NCBI GenBank assembly: GCA_963784885.1
Contig: CAWATA010000004.1
Location: 620,001-684,000 of the forward strand
DNA from: RHKX01 sp963784885
GTDB taxonomy: Bacteria; Actinomycetota; Thermoleophilia; Solirubrobacterales; 70-9
DNA length: 64,000 nt
Reading direction: 5' to 3'
Under the pieces are notes generated by a model, which was given only the letters and a program-made list of their open reading frames with translations, searched no databases and was not told where the DNA came from. This document shows, piece after piece, positions 40,302 through 51,374 of this stretch (its first letter is position 1; each line of letters opens with the position of its first letter). The translations under genes were made by a program, and so were the position numbers.

Positions 40302-40991
40302 CTAGAGTATGGCTTCGAGCCCGACCGTCAGCGGCTCGGGCAGCGTGCCGACGCGGCGGCAGGCGAGGACGACCCCGGGCATGAACGAGCTCCGGTCGAT
40401 CGAGTCGTGGCGGATCGTCAGCGTCTCGCCCTCGCCGCCGAAGATGACCTCCTGGTGGGCCACCAGGCCCGGCAGGCGGATCGAGTGGATCGGCTCGTGG
40501 ACGTTGGCGCCGGCGCCGGCGAGCAGCTCGGCCGTCCGGGCGGCGGTTCCGGAGGGGCGATCGAGCTTGCGATCGTGATGGAGTTCGACGATCTCGACCT
40601 CCGGCATGAACTCGGCGACGCGTTGGCCGATCTCCATCATCAAGACAGCGCCGATCGCGAAGTTCGGGGCGACGAAGGCCCGCCCACCCTCTCCCCCGCT
40701 CCAGTGGTCGGCAGCGCATTTCCGCAGCTTCTCGAGGTCGAACCCGGTGGTGCCGATGACGACGCTGACTCCCGCGTGCAGGCATCGGTGCGCGTTCGGC
40801 AGCGCCTGGTCGGGGACCGTGAAGTCGACGACCACGTCCGCCGCGTCGAGGAAGTCGCCGATCTCGGTTCCCAGAGACGGATCGGCTCGCCCGGACAGCT
40901 CGAGGCCTTCGGCCGCCTCGACCGCGTCGCAGACCGTCGCACCCATCCGGCCCGCGGCACCGGCGACTGCGACTTGGATCGGCTCGGGCAT
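40302..40991 (-). CDS. dapB: 4-hydroxy-tetrahydrodipicolinate reductase
   Basis: 229 aa, slightly short for the family (about 245-270). Second step of the DAP route. NAD(P) loop VAVAGAAGRMGATV, substrate motif VELHHDRKLDRPSGTA with the catalytic His pair and Lys, and IGTTGF are present. ATG with TATGCT 8 bases upstream. Lies two genes upstream of dapA. Confidence 0.95.
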   Translation of the reverse strand: MPEPIQVAVAGAAGRMGATVCDAVEAAEGLELSGRADPSLGTEIGDFLDAADVVVDFTVPDQALPNAHRCLHAGVSVVIGTTGFDLEKLRKCAADHWSGGEGGRAFVAPNFAIGAVLMMEIGQRVAEFMPEVEIVELHHDRKLDRPSGTAARTAELLAGAGANVHEPIHSIRLPGLVAHQEVIFGGEGETLTIRHDSIDRSSFMPGVVLACRRVGTLPEPLTVGLEAIL

Positions 40992-40999
40992 CGGTCGGC

Positions 41000-41005
41000 A
41001 GCATA
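41000..41005 (-). promoter_or_regulatory. Leaderless-type -10 (TATGCT) of dapB
   Basis: Minus-strand TATGCT, 8 bases before the dapB ATG, in the 93-base gap after the peptidase gene. Confidence 0.45.
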
Positions 41006-41084
41006 CGAGGAACCGCAGCCGGGCCCGGCACCGGGCGCAGTGGCGCCGGCTTCGCCGTCGCCAAGCCTCGGCAATGAGCGCCGA

Positions 41085-42362
41085 CTAGGCGACGAGCGCT
41101 TCGCTGACCGGCGCGACCGCCGACCGGAAGCAGTCTTCGTCGGCACCGATGCACGCAGCCGAGATGTTCTCCGGCGCGTAGAGCTCGGCGGCGAGCTCGG
41201 CGACATCGTCGATCGTGACGGCGTCGATCCTGGCGATGATCTCGTCGAGCCCGAAGAGCGGCAGGCCGAACAGGACGGCGTTGGCATTGCGGCTCATCCG
41301 GGCCGAGGTCGATTCGAGGACGAGAACCGTTCGTCCCTTGACGTGCTCCTTCGCCCGTTCGAGCTCGTCGGCCCCGACCGCAGTCGTGCGCAGGGACTCG
41401 AGCTCGGCGGCGATCACCTCGCACGCCTCCGCGACGTTGTCCTCACGCGTCCCGACGTACATCGCGACCGACCCCTGATCGGCGAACTGCGAGGCGTAGG
41501 AGCCGACCGAGTAGGCGAGCCCGCGCTTCTCGCGGATCTCTCGGAACAGCCGCGAGGAGCTCGAACCGCCGAGGATCGTGTCCATGACGTTGAGGACGAA
41601 GCGCCGCTCGTCGCTGCGGCTGATCCCCGGCGCGCCGAAGCAGACGTGGTACTGCTCGGTCTCCTTCGGATAGAAGCGCAGCCTGCCGCCGGCGGCGGGA
41701 CCGCCGTTGGAAGGCGCCACCTCACCGCGCTCGGGCCGTAGGTGCGTGCCGACCAGCTCGACGATCCGGTCGTGCTCGAGGCTGCCGCTGGCGGAGACGA
41801 CGATGTTCGAGCTCACGTACCGGGCCCGGTGATAGGCGGAGATGTCGGGGATCGGGATCGAGCCGATGACGTCGGCGGTGCCGAGGATCCGGCGACCGAG
41901 CGGACTGTCGCCGTACATCGCGTCGGCGAGCACGTCGTGGACGCGGTCGGACGGCTCGTCCTCGTACATCGCGATCTCCTCGATGACCACCTGCCGTTCG
42001 GAGTCGATGTCCGGGAAGGTCGGCCTCAGGAACATCTCGGCGAGCAGGTCGAGGGCCTTCTCGGTGTGCTCGTCGAGGAATCGCGAGTAGAGCTGTGTGG
42101 TCTCCTTGCTCGTCGCCGCGTTCGTCGCCGCTCCGAGGCCGTCGAAGTACTCGGAGATCTCGATCGCCGAGTACCGCTTCGTCCCCTTGAACAGGAGGTG
42201 CTCGAGGAAGTGCGAGACGCCGGCCTGAGCCGGCGTCTCGTCACGCGATCCGGTCCGGACCCAGAGCCCGAGGGCCACGGAGCGGACCGATGGAACCGTC
42301 TCGGTTACGACCTTGAGGCCACCGTCCAGCTCGGTCAGCTCGACGCCTTCGGGAAGGGTCAC
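41085..42362 (-). CDS. M16-family zinc peptidase
   Basis: 425 aa. Inverted zinc motif HFLEH (His51, Glu54, His55) in QAGVSHFLEHLLFKGT, with the distal Glu expected in the helix after TEKALDLLAEMFLRP. The second half is the non-catalytic M16 repeat (GAPGISRSDERRFVLNVMDTILGG). Cytoplasmic; bacterial PqqL/YmxG-type processing peptidase. It begins 8 bases after the pnp stop, the conserved pnp-M16-dapB order of Gram-positive bacteria. GTG start. Confidence 0.95.
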   Translation of the reverse strand: MTLPEGVELTELDGGLKVVTETVPSVRSVALGLWVRTGSRDETPAQAGVSHFLEHLLFKGTKRYSAIEISEYFDGLGAATNAATSKETTQLYSRFLDEHTEKALDLLAEMFLRPTFPDIDSERQVVIEEIAMYEDEPSDRVHDVLADAMYGDSPLGRRILGTADVIGSIPIPDISAYHRARYVSSNIVVSASGSLEHDRIVELVGTHLRPERGEVAPSNGGPAAGGRLRFYPKETEQYHVCFGAPGISRSDERRFVLNVMDTILGGSSSSRLFREIREKRGLAYSVGSYASQFADQGSVAMYVGTREDNVAEACEVIAAELESLRTTAVGADELERAKEHVKGRTVLVLESTSARMSRNANAVLFGLPLFGLDEIIARIDAVTIDDVAELAAELYAPENISAACIGADEDCFRSAVAPVSEALVA

Positions 42363-42370
42363 GCGGGCCC

Positions 42371-44629
42371 CTAGTCGCGGCGTCGGCGCTCGCGGTCGCC
42401 GCCTCGCCGCTCGCCACCGCGTCCGCCGCGGTCACGACCGCCGCGTCCGCCGCGGTCGCCGCCGCCACGAGGGCCGCGGTCGCCGCTGCCGACGGCTGCC
42501 AGCTCTTCCTTGGACTTGCCGGCCACAGCCGGGTCGTCGGAGCGCCGCAGGCCGATCCGGCCGCGCTCGCGGTCGACTTCGACCACAGTCACGTCCAGCT
42601 CGTCGCCCTGGCTGAGGACGTCCTCGACGGTCTCGACCCGCTCACCCGGCTTGACGGCCGAGATGTGCAGGAGGCCGTCGGTGCCCTTGACCAGCTCGAC
42701 GAACGCGCCGAAGGTCGTGGTCTTGACGACCTTGCCCTTGAACGTGTCGCCGACCTCGGCCTCGCGGGTCATCGCCTCGATCTGCTTGATGCAGGCCTCG
42801 ACGAGCTCGCCGTTGGCTGCGTAGACGCGGATCGTGCCGTCGTCCTCGACGTCGATCTGCGCCTCGAACTCCTCGGAGAGGCCGCGGATCGTCTCGCCGC
42901 CCTTGCCGATGACCGCGCCGATCTTCTCCGGGTCGATCTTGATCGACTCGATCCGCGGTGCGGTCGGGCTGAGCTGATCGCGCGGCCCGTCGATCGCCTC
43001 GGCCATCTTGCCGAGGATGAAGAGCCTGCCCTGGCGGGCCTGCTCCAGCGCCTCGCGCAGGATGTCGAAGGTGACGCCGGTGATCTTGATGTCCATCTGG
43101 AGGGCGTTGATGCCCTCCTCGGTGCCGGCGACCTTGAAGTCCATGTCGCCGAGGTGATCCTCGACGCCGGCGATGTCGGTCAGGACGATCACGTGCTCGT
43201 CCTCCTTGATCAGGCCCATTGCGACGCCGGCGACCGGTGAGGAAACCGGCACGCCCGCCGCCTGCAGAGCCATCGAGGAGGCGCACACCGAGCCCATCGA
43301 CGAGGAGCCGTTCGACTCCAGCGTCTCCGAGACCACCCGGGTCACGTACGGGAAGTCGTCGACGCTCGGGATCGTCGGTGCCAGCGCGCGCTCGGCGAGC
43401 GCGCCGTGACCGATGTCCCGGCGCTTCGGACCGCGCATGAACCCGGCTTCGCCGACCGAGTAGGGCGGGAAGTTGTAGTGGTGGAAGAACGTCTTCGTCT
43501 CCTGCAGCCCGAGGTTGTCGAGGCGCATGTCCATCCGCGTGGTGCCGAGCGCCACGTTGGAGAGGATCTGCGTCTCGCCGCGGGTGAACAGGGCCGAGCC
43601 GTGAACGCGGGGCGAGATGTCGACCTCGGTCTCGATCGGCCGGATCTCGTCCTGGGCGCGACCGTCGGGACGCTTCTTGTCCACGGCGATGCGCTTGCGG
43701 ATCGTCGTCTTCTCGATCGATGCGAACGCACGCGAGACCTCGTCGCGGCGAGCGGCATCAGCCTCCTCGTCACCGGTCTCGGGCGCGTACTGCGCGAGGA
43801 CAGCGTCCTTGATCGCCTCGATCGCCTCCTGGCGAGCGAGCTTCTCGGGGACGCTCGTGGCCTCGTCGATCGCGTTGGCGTGGCTGCCGCGGATCTGCTC
43901 GACGAGGCTCTCATCGAGCGCCGGCGCCTCGACCGTGAGCTTCTCCTTGCCGGCCAGCTGCTGGAGCTCCTCCATCGCGCCGACGAGCTTCTTGATCTCG
44001 GCGTGCGCGATGTCGAGAGCGTCGAGCACCTCGGCCTCGGTGACGTTGTCGGCACCGCACTCGACCATCAGGATCGCGTCCTTGGAACCGGACACGATCA
44101 GGTCCATCTCGAGATTGTCGTGCTCCTCCTCGGAGGGATTGACGACGAAGTCGCCGTCGAGCTTGCCGACGCGGACCGCGCCGACGTGAGCGGCGACCGG
44201 CACCGGCGAGATCGCCAGGGCGGCGGAGGCGCCGTTCATCGCAAGGATGTCGTAGGGGTGGACGTGGTCGACCGACAGCGGCGTCGAGACGAGCTGCGTC
44301 TCGAAGTGCCAGCCCTTCGGGAAGAGCGGCCGCAGCGGGCGGTCGATCATCCGGGCGGTCAGCGTGGCCTTCTCCCCGGCGCGAGCTTCGCGACGGAAGT
44401 AGGAGCCGGGAATCCGGCCGACGGCGTAGTGCCGCTCCTCAACGTCGACGGTCAGCGGCAGGAAGTCAACATCGCGCAGGTTGCCCATCGTCGCGGTGCA
44501 GAGGACCATCGTGTCCCCGCTGCGGACGACGACCGCGCCGCTCGCCTGGCGGGCGAGCTTGCCGGTCTCGAACGAGATCTCCGCTCCGCCGATCTCGACC
44601 GAGACGCTCTTAACGTCAAACATAGTCAT
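42371..44629 (-). CDS. pnp: Polynucleotide phosphorylase with RGG-rich tail
   Basis: 752 aa 3'-5' phosphorolytic exoribonuclease. Two RNase PH domains (GDTMVLCTATM, FLPLTVDVEERHYAVG; then RRDIGHGALAERALAP, SNGSSSMGSVCASSMA), KH (IGKGGETIRGLSEEF) and S1 (VGDTFKGKVVKTTTFGAFVEL). The last roughly 39 residues are a Gly/Arg repeat (GGRGGRDRGGRGGERRGG) expected to bind RNA and make the protein sticky. First ATG at 44629; a second ATG two codons later is possible. Preceded by a 105-base leader with GGAAGGA as ribosome site. Confidence 0.97.
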   Translation of the reverse strand: MTMFDVKSVSVEIGGAEISFETGKLARQASGAVVVRSGDTMVLCTATMGNLRDVDFLPLTVDVEERHYAVGRIPGSYFRREARAGEKATLTARMIDRPLRPLFPKGWHFETQLVSTPLSVDHVHPYDILAMNGASAALAISPVPVAAHVGAVRVGKLDGDFVVNPSEEEHDNLEMDLIVSGSKDAILMVECGADNVTEAEVLDALDIAHAEIKKLVGAMEELQQLAGKEKLTVEAPALDESLVEQIRGSHANAIDEATSVPEKLARQEAIEAIKDAVLAQYAPETGDEEADAARRDEVSRAFASIEKTTIRKRIAVDKKRPDGRAQDEIRPIETEVDISPRVHGSALFTRGETQILSNVALGTTRMDMRLDNLGLQETKTFFHHYNFPPYSVGEAGFMRGPKRRDIGHGALAERALAPTIPSVDDFPYVTRVVSETLESNGSSSMGSVCASSMALQAAGVPVSSPVAGVAMGLIKEDEHVIVLTDIAGVEDHLGDMDFKVAGTEEGINALQMDIKITGVTFDILREALEQARQGRLFILGKMAEAIDGPRDQLSPTAPRIESIKIDPEKIGAVIGKGGETIRGLSEEFEAQIDVEDDGTIRVYAANGELVEACIKQIEAMTREAEVGDTFKGKVVKTTTFGAFVELVKGTDGLLHISAVKPGERVETVEDVLSQGDELDVTVVEVDRERGRIGLRRSDDPAVAGKSKEELAAVGSGDRGPRGGGDRGGRGGRDRGGRGGERRGGDRERRRRD

Positions 44630-44734
44630 GTATTCGTTTTTCCTTCCGGGGTCGTCGCTTCCGTAATCGGCGCGGGAGATTGGGACCCGCGAGGTGACGA
44701 CCCATAAGTTTCGGATTGATTATCCGGCGGGAGG

Positions 44735-45286
44735 TTACAGATGCGGCGTATCCGTGCCACCCGGAGCGTCGCCGGCCCCCTCAGCCAGCGCTTCGAGCGC
44801 CGACTCGATCGCGGGCCCGACCGGCGCGCCGCCGGCGAAGCCCGCAGGCGTGCCCGTCACCCCCGCCCTGATGCCGCTCCGGAAGTCGCGATCGACCCGC
44901 GCCGCCGTCGCGTCGCTGCGGCGATCGCGCTGGAACCGGTCGAGGTCGAGGTCGAGGTCGGAGATCCGCTGCCAGAGGTGCGGGTCGTCGACGTGCGCCC
45001 GATCGGCGAGGAGCGAGTCCCAGAAGGCCCAGAACGCCTCCTCCGACTGCGCGGCGACCGCCTCGGCAGCGCGGTGCAGTCCCGGCGAGCGGGGTCGCTT
45101 GCTCGCGATCGGGAAGTGCCGGACGCAGAGCCGCAGGGGCAGAGCGCTGATCCGCGACCAGCTGCCCGCGCAGCGCGGGCAGGCGAGATCGAGGTAGACG
45201 ATCGCAAGCGACCCGGCGCCGCGGACGTGGTCGTCGGCGGTCAGAGGCGGTACGGCGGCGCTCCCGAGGAAGGAGGAGCCGTCCAT
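44735..45286 (-). CDS. DsbA-like cytoplasmic thiol oxidoreductase
   Basis: 183 aa. Thioredoxin fold with redox motif CPRC (Cys36/Cys39) after strand LAIVYLDLA, an all-helical insertion (about 65-135) and the cis-Pro loop GTPAGFAGG, as in the DsbA/FrnE group. No signal peptide, so probably cytoplasmic. Starts 8 bases after the peroxiredoxin stop; the two probably work together. Inserted between rpsO and pnp, which are usually adjacent. Confidence 0.8.
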   Translation of the reverse strand: MDGSSFLGSAAVPPLTADDHVRGAGSLAIVYLDLACPRCAGSWSRISALPLRLCVRHFPIASKRPRSPGLHRAAEAVAAQSEEAFWAFWDSLLADRAHVDDPHLWQRISDLDLDLDRFQRDRRSDATAARVDRDFRSGIRAGVTGTPAGFAGGAPVGPAIESALEALAEGAGDAPGGTDTPHL

Positions 45287-45294
45287 CGCGTCGC

Positions 45295-45750
45295 TCAGCG
45301 TCCGTCGAGCGCGTCGAAGATCAGGTTCGCGCCGGGAATCTCGAGTGGCGTCGGCGCCGCATGGGACCAGCGGACCGTGCCGTCGGGATCGACTAGGACC
45401 AGCGAGCGGTTCGAGTGACCCCAGTCCTCCAGCCAGGCGCCGTAGGCCTCGCAGACCTGCCCCTTCGGATGGAAGTCGGCGAGCAGCGGGAACGTGAGCC
45501 CGAGCTTCTCGCGGAACGCGGCGTGACAGGCCGCGGAGTCGACGCTGATTCCCACCAGCGCGGCGTCCCGTGCTTCGATCTCGCCGAATACCTCTTGGTA
45601 GATCGAGAGCTGATCGGTGCAGACCGCGCTGAAATCGAGCGGGTAGAACGCCATCACCAGCCGCCGGCCGGCGAAGTCGTCCAGCGTCACGGCATTGCCG
45701 TCGTGGTCGGGGAGCCTGAAGCCGGGCGCTCGGGAGCCGGGCTCGATCAC
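45295..45750 (-). CDS. Peroxiredoxin (AhpE-like)
   Basis: 151 aa. AhpC/TSA fold: FYPLDFSAVCTDQLS with peroxidatic Cys44 (AVCTDQ rather than the PrxQ C-x4-C), VGISVDSAACHAAF (Cys75) and KGQVCEAYGAW (Cys100) as possible resolving residues. Closest in style to AhpE-like one- or two-Cys peroxiredoxins. GTG start 16 bases after rpsO ends. The downstream DsbA-like protein may reduce or be oxidised by it. Confidence 0.85.
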   Translation of the reverse strand: MIEPGSRAPGFRLPDHDGNAVTLDDFAGRRLVMAFYPLDFSAVCTDQLSIYQEVFGEIEARDAALVGISVDSAACHAAFREKLGLTFPLLADFHPKGQVCEAYGAWLEDWGHSNRSLVLVDPDGTVRWSHAAPTPLEIPGANLIFDALDGR

Positions 45751-45766
45751 GGGGCCAGGGTTCGGC

Positions 45767-46036
45767 TCAGCGACGCAGGCCGAGCTCGGCGACCAGCGAG
45801 CGGTAGCGCTCGAGATCGGTGCGCTCGAGGTACCGAAGGAGGCGGCGGCGGCGGCCGACCAGCATCAGCAGACCGCGTCGCGAGTGGTGGTCCTTGCTGT
45901 GGGTGCGAAGGTGCTCGGTGAGCTCGTTGATCCGCTCCGTCAGCAGCGCGACCTGGACCTCGGTGGATCCGGTGTCGGAGCCGTCGCGGCCGTACTTGTC
46001 GACGAGCTCAGCCTTCTTGTCCTTGGTCAGCGACAT
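45767..46036 (-). CDS. rpsO: 30S ribosomal protein S15
   Basis: 89 aa. Binds 16S rRNA near the three-way junction and nucleates the platform. Textbook S15: DTGSTEVQVALLTERINELTEHL, HSKDHHSRRGLLMLVGRRRRLL. ATG at 46036. The 47-base gap after ribF contains a small GGCGC/GCGCC hairpin and a TATGCT at 46049-46054 that could be a -10. Confidence 0.98.
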   Translation of the reverse strand: MSLTKDKKAELVDKYGRDGSDTGSTEVQVALLTERINELTEHLRTHSKDHHSRRGLLMLVGRRRRLLRYLERTDLERYRSLVAELGLRR

Positions 46037-46083
46037 CAGTCTCTTTCAAGCATACGTAGGCGCTTCGGGGATCGCAGGGCGCC

Positions 46084-46971
46084 TCAGGGACGCGAGAAGG
46101 TAGCACAGACCTCGCGCGCCTCCTCGATGTCGCGCTGCATCTGATCGACGAGCTCCTCGACGCCGTCGAAGCGCTTCTCGCCGCGCAGCCGCTTGACGAA
46201 TGCGACCCGCAGGGGACGGCCGTAGAGGTCCTCGTCGTGGTCGATGATGTGGGTTTCGATGAGGACGCCGCGGCCGCTCTCGAAGGTCGGGCGGACTCCG
46301 ACGTTGACGGCCGCGGGAAGGCCGTTCGCGAACGCGGCGTAGATCCCGTAGCCGGGATGGACGTAACGCTCGTCGGGAACGATGTTCGCGGTCGGGAACC
46401 CGAGGGTCCGGCCGCGCCTGTCGCCGGAGACGACCTCGCCCTCGAACATGAACGGGGACCCGAGGCAGCGATGCGCGGTCTCCACGTCTCCGGCGGCGAT
46501 GAGCGCCCGGATCCGGGTCGAGGAGACGGTCTCGGAGCCGACCTCGACCAGCGGGACGACCGTGGTCTCGAACTCCTCCCGCGAGGCGAGCATCTCCGGG
46601 GTCCCCTTCGCCTTGGCGCCGAAGCGGAAGTTCTCGCCGACGCGGACGTGCCGCGCCCCGAGCCGCTCGATCAGGATCCGCTCGCAGAACTCCTCCGGAG
46701 CGATCGTCGAGAACTCGCGGTCGAAGGGGATCACCACGAGTTCCTCGACGCCGAGGCCCTCGATCACGTCGCGCTTGACCGGGAAGGGCATGATCAGCTT
46801 CGGCGCCGCCTCGGGCCGGATGACCGAGAGCGGATGCGGCTCGAAGGTGAGCACCGTGTCGGCCCCGTCGATCACCTTGCGGTGGCCGACGTGGACGCCG
46901 TCGAAGGAGCCGATCGCGACCGTACGGTCGCGCGGCTGTGCTTCGGGGAGCTGTGTGACCTGGATCTGCAT
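46084..46971 (-). CDS. ribF: Bifunctional riboflavin kinase/FAD synthetase
   Basis: 295 aa. N-terminal FMN adenylyltransferase with AIGSFDGVHVGHRKVI and STRIRALI; C-terminal flavokinase with GDRRGRTLGFPTANI and AVNVGVRPTFESG. Makes FMN and FAD. ATG at 46971 (MQIQVTQLPE) is preferred to a longer version that would overlap the truB end; no good ribosome site is seen for either. The truB-ribF-rpsO order is widely conserved. Confidence 0.95.
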   Translation of the reverse strand: MQIQVTQLPEAQPRDRTVAIGSFDGVHVGHRKVIDGADTVLTFEPHPLSVIRPEAAPKLIMPFPVKRDVIEGLGVEELVVIPFDREFSTIAPEEFCERILIERLGARHVRVGENFRFGAKAKGTPEMLASREEFETTVVPLVEVGSETVSSTRIRALIAAGDVETAHRCLGSPFMFEGEVVSGDRRGRTLGFPTANIVPDERYVHPGYGIYAAFANGLPAAVNVGVRPTFESGRGVLIETHIIDHDEDLYGRPLRVAFVKRLRGEKRFDGVEELVDQMQRDIEEAREVCATFSRP

Positions 46972-46990
46972 CGGCGGCTGTCTCGAGTCC

Positions 46991-47809
46991 CTACTCAATC
47001 ACGGGAAGGACGACCTCGGTCCGCAGCAGGCCGTCCTGGGAGGCGGCGATCGCCACCAGGCCCCCAGGACCGAGCAGACGAATCGGTCCTTCGGCGGGCG
47101 CAGCGGCCGGAGCCGGGATCCGGATGCCGTTGCGGACCCGCAGGACGTCGTCGGGGTCGAGCTCGATCGCCGGCAGATGGGCGACGAGCTCGCCGGGTGG
47201 CCGGACCCGCTCGTCGGCTCCCTGCTCGGGCAGAGTCAACCCGCCGATCGCCGTGCGGCGCAGCTCGGCGCAGTAGGCATCTCCGAGAGTCTCGATCAGC
47301 GTCCTGATGTAAGTCCCGGACGAGCACTCGATCTCGAAGGTCGCCGTCCCCTCCCCCGTGCCGACCAGCTCGGCCCTGTGGATCACGACCTCGCGCGTCG
47401 GTCGCTCTACCTCCTCGCCGCGATGTGCCTTGGCGTAGAGCCGCTCTCCGCCGACCCGCACCGCCGAGGTCATCGGGACCGTCTGCTCGATCCGCCCGGT
47501 CGGCAGCTCGAGGCGGTCGGGCGATCGACCGGTCTCGGTGAGCTCACCGTCGGGGTCGCCGGTCGTCGAGCGCCACCCCAGCCGGGCGGTCGCGACGTAG
47601 GTCTTGGGGAGGCCGAGGACGTAGCGCTGCAGGCGCGTGGCGGAGCCGAGCAGGACGATCAGGAGCCCGGTCGCGAACGGGTCGAGGGTGCCCGCGTGCC
47701 CTGCCTTCGACCCGAGCGCGCGCCGGTAGCGGGCGACGACGTCGTGGGAGGTGACGCCGGCCGGCTTGTCGCTGCAGATGAAGCCGTTCGGCGGGCCCTG
47801 ATCAGCCAA
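46991..47809 (-). CDS. truB: tRNA pseudouridine-55 synthase
   Basis: 272 aa. Catalytic Asp43 in GHAGTLDPFATGLL, with KPAGVTSHDVV at the N-terminus, YVATARLGWRSTTGDPDG and ECSSGTYIRTLIETLG. A C-terminal PUA-like stretch (LRVRNGIRIPAP) is present. TTG start overlaps the nrnA end by 8 bases, so translation is coupled. Confidence 0.95.
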   Translation of the reverse strand: MADQGPPNGFICSDKPAGVTSHDVVARYRRALGSKAGHAGTLDPFATGLLIVLLGSATRLQRYVLGLPKTYVATARLGWRSTTGDPDGELTETGRSPDRLELPTGRIEQTVPMTSAVRVGGERLYAKAHRGEEVERPTREVVIHRAELVGTGEGTATFEIECSSGTYIRTLIETLGDAYCAELRRTAIGGLTLPEQGADERVRPPGELVAHLPAIELDPDDVLRVRNGIRIPAPAAAPAEGPIRLLGPGGLVAIAASQDGLLRTEVVLPVIE

Positions 47810-48809
47810 GCCCGGCCCGAGTCTCGTCGCTGAGGAACTCGACGAGCTCGTCGTAGCTGCGGTCGGTCGAGAAGCCGGCCGCGCGCCGGTGTCCTCCGCC
47901 GCCCATCTTTCGCGCGATCACCGAGACGTCGACCGAGCCGTCGGTGGAGCGCAGGCTGACCTTGCGGGCGGCGCTGTGGCCGTCGGGCTTGTCGCGGACG
48001 ACCGCGGCGACCGAAGTTCCCTCGATCCCGCGGACGAAGTCGATGATGCCCTCGGTCAGGGTCTCGTCGGCGCCGGTGGCCGCATAGTCGTCGGCGGAGA
48101 GGTAGGTCGCCGAGAGCGCCCCGTCGAGGCGCCGGTCGATCCGGCCGAGCGCGCGGGCGATCAGCTTCAGCTTCGCCTCGGGGACGCGCTCGTAGAGGCG
48201 GCGGAACGTGCCGTTGACGTCGACGCCGGACTCGATCAGCTCGGCGGCGACGCGATGGGTCCGGGCGTCGGTGTTCTCGTACATGAACTGCCCGGTGTCG
48301 GTGATCAGACCGACGTAGAGGGCCTGAGCGATCGACTCGGTGACGTCGACGCCGAGGCGTCGGCAGATGTCGAAGACGATCTCGGCGGTCGAGGAGGCAT
48401 CGACGTCGACGAGGTTGACGTCGGCGAAGCGCGTGTTGTCGTGGTGGTGGTCGACGTTGAGCATGCGCTTCCCGTCGCGCAGCCACTCGACCGGCATCCG
48501 GTCGATGTTGCCGCAGTCGAGGAAGATCACGGTCCGGTCGGAGAGGTCGGCCGGCGCCTCGTGGAACACCTCCTGAAGCGGCAGGAACCGGTACTCGATG
48601 GGCAGCGGGAACTCCTTCTCGGCGAGGAACATCACCGAGTCCTTGCCGAGCTGCGTCAGCGCCTCGTGCAGCGCCAGCGTCGAGCCCAGCGCGTCGCCGT
48701 CAGGGCCCTCGTGGGTGGTGATCAGAAACCGCTCGGCCTTCCTGATCTCGGCCACGATCTCCTCGGTCGCGGCGGCGATCGCGCGAGCGTCTCCGTTCGG
48801 GCTGCTCAC
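47802..48809 (-). CDS. nrnA: DHH-family oligoribonuclease/pAp phosphatase NrnA
   Basis: 335 aa. DHH metal motifs HEGPDGDALGSTLAL, NVDHHHDNTRF, and GLITDTGQF; C-terminal DHHA1 with GGGGHRRAAGFS. Degrades short oligoribonucleotides and pAp (and possibly cyclic dinucleotide products). GTG start overlaps the rbfA stop (GTGA). The rbfA-nrnA-truB order is standard in Gram-positives. Confidence 0.93.
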   Translation of the reverse strand: MSSPNGDARAIAAATEEIVAEIRKAERFLITTHEGPDGDALGSTLALHEALTQLGKDSVMFLAEKEFPLPIEYRFLPLQEVFHEAPADLSDRTVIFLDCGNIDRMPVEWLRDGKRMLNVDHHHDNTRFADVNLVDVDASSTAEIVFDICRRLGVDVTESIAQALYVGLITDTGQFMYENTDARTHRVAAELIESGVDVNGTFRRLYERVPEAKLKLIARALGRIDRRLDGALSATYLSADDYAATGADETLTEGIIDFVRGIEGTSVAAVVRDKPDGHSAARKVSLRSTDGSVDVSVIARKMGGGGHRRAAGFSTDRSYDELVEFLSDETRAGLG

Positions 48810-49138
48810 TCGTCGAGCATCCTCGTGATCCGGTCCGCCCGCTCGACCGACTCGTCGTAGACGAAGTTGAGCGTCGGGGTTCGCTTCATTCGCAGCTGCG
48901 ATGCGATCGCCTTCTGGATCACCCCATGGGATGCCTGCAGGCCCTTCATCGTCGCGGCCTTCTCCTCCTCGGTTCCGAGCACGCTGACGTGGACCTGGGC
49001 GGTTCTGAGGTCGGGGCTTGTCTGAACTGCTGTCACGGTCACGAATCCAATCCGAGGGTCCTGCAACTCACCCCCGATCGTCGCACCGATCACCTCGCGC
49101 AGGACTCCGTCGACGCGTCGCATCCGCGATACGGCCAT
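48806..49138 (-). CDS. rbfA: Ribosome-binding factor A
   Basis: 110 aa KH-like 30S maturation factor. RMRRVDGVLREVIGATI at the start and FVTVTAVQTSPDLRTAQVHVSVLG are characteristic. ATG with TATAGT 8 bases upstream inside the 55-base gap after infB, suggesting an extra promoter within the nusA-infB-rbfA operon. Confidence 0.96.
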   Translation of the reverse strand: MAVSRMRRVDGVLREVIGATIGGELQDPRIGFVTVTAVQTSPDLRTAQVHVSVLGTEEEKAATMKGLQASHGVIQKAIASQLRMKRTPTLNFVYDESVERADRITRMLDE

Positions 49139-49146
49139 CGGGGCCG

Positions 49147-49152
49147 ACTATA
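49147..49152 (-). promoter_or_regulatory. Leaderless-type -10 (TATAGT) of rbfA
   Basis: Minus-strand TATAGT, 8 bases before the rbfA ATG; a close match to TATAAT. Confidence 0.5.
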
Positions 49153-49193
49153 GCCGGGCGGCGATCTCGGAACGGGCGCGGAGCCGGGCCCTG

Positions 49194-51365
<2,172 letters not shown>

Positions 51366-51374
51366 CTGCTTCCG

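Noticed and set aside
38439..41741. Very long plus-strand open frame (about 1100 codons) across dapA, amidase, dapB and M16 peptidase
   Set aside because: It is antisense to four genes with clear motifs, is Arg/Asp/Gly-biased as expected of a GC-rich shadow frame, and shows no domain.
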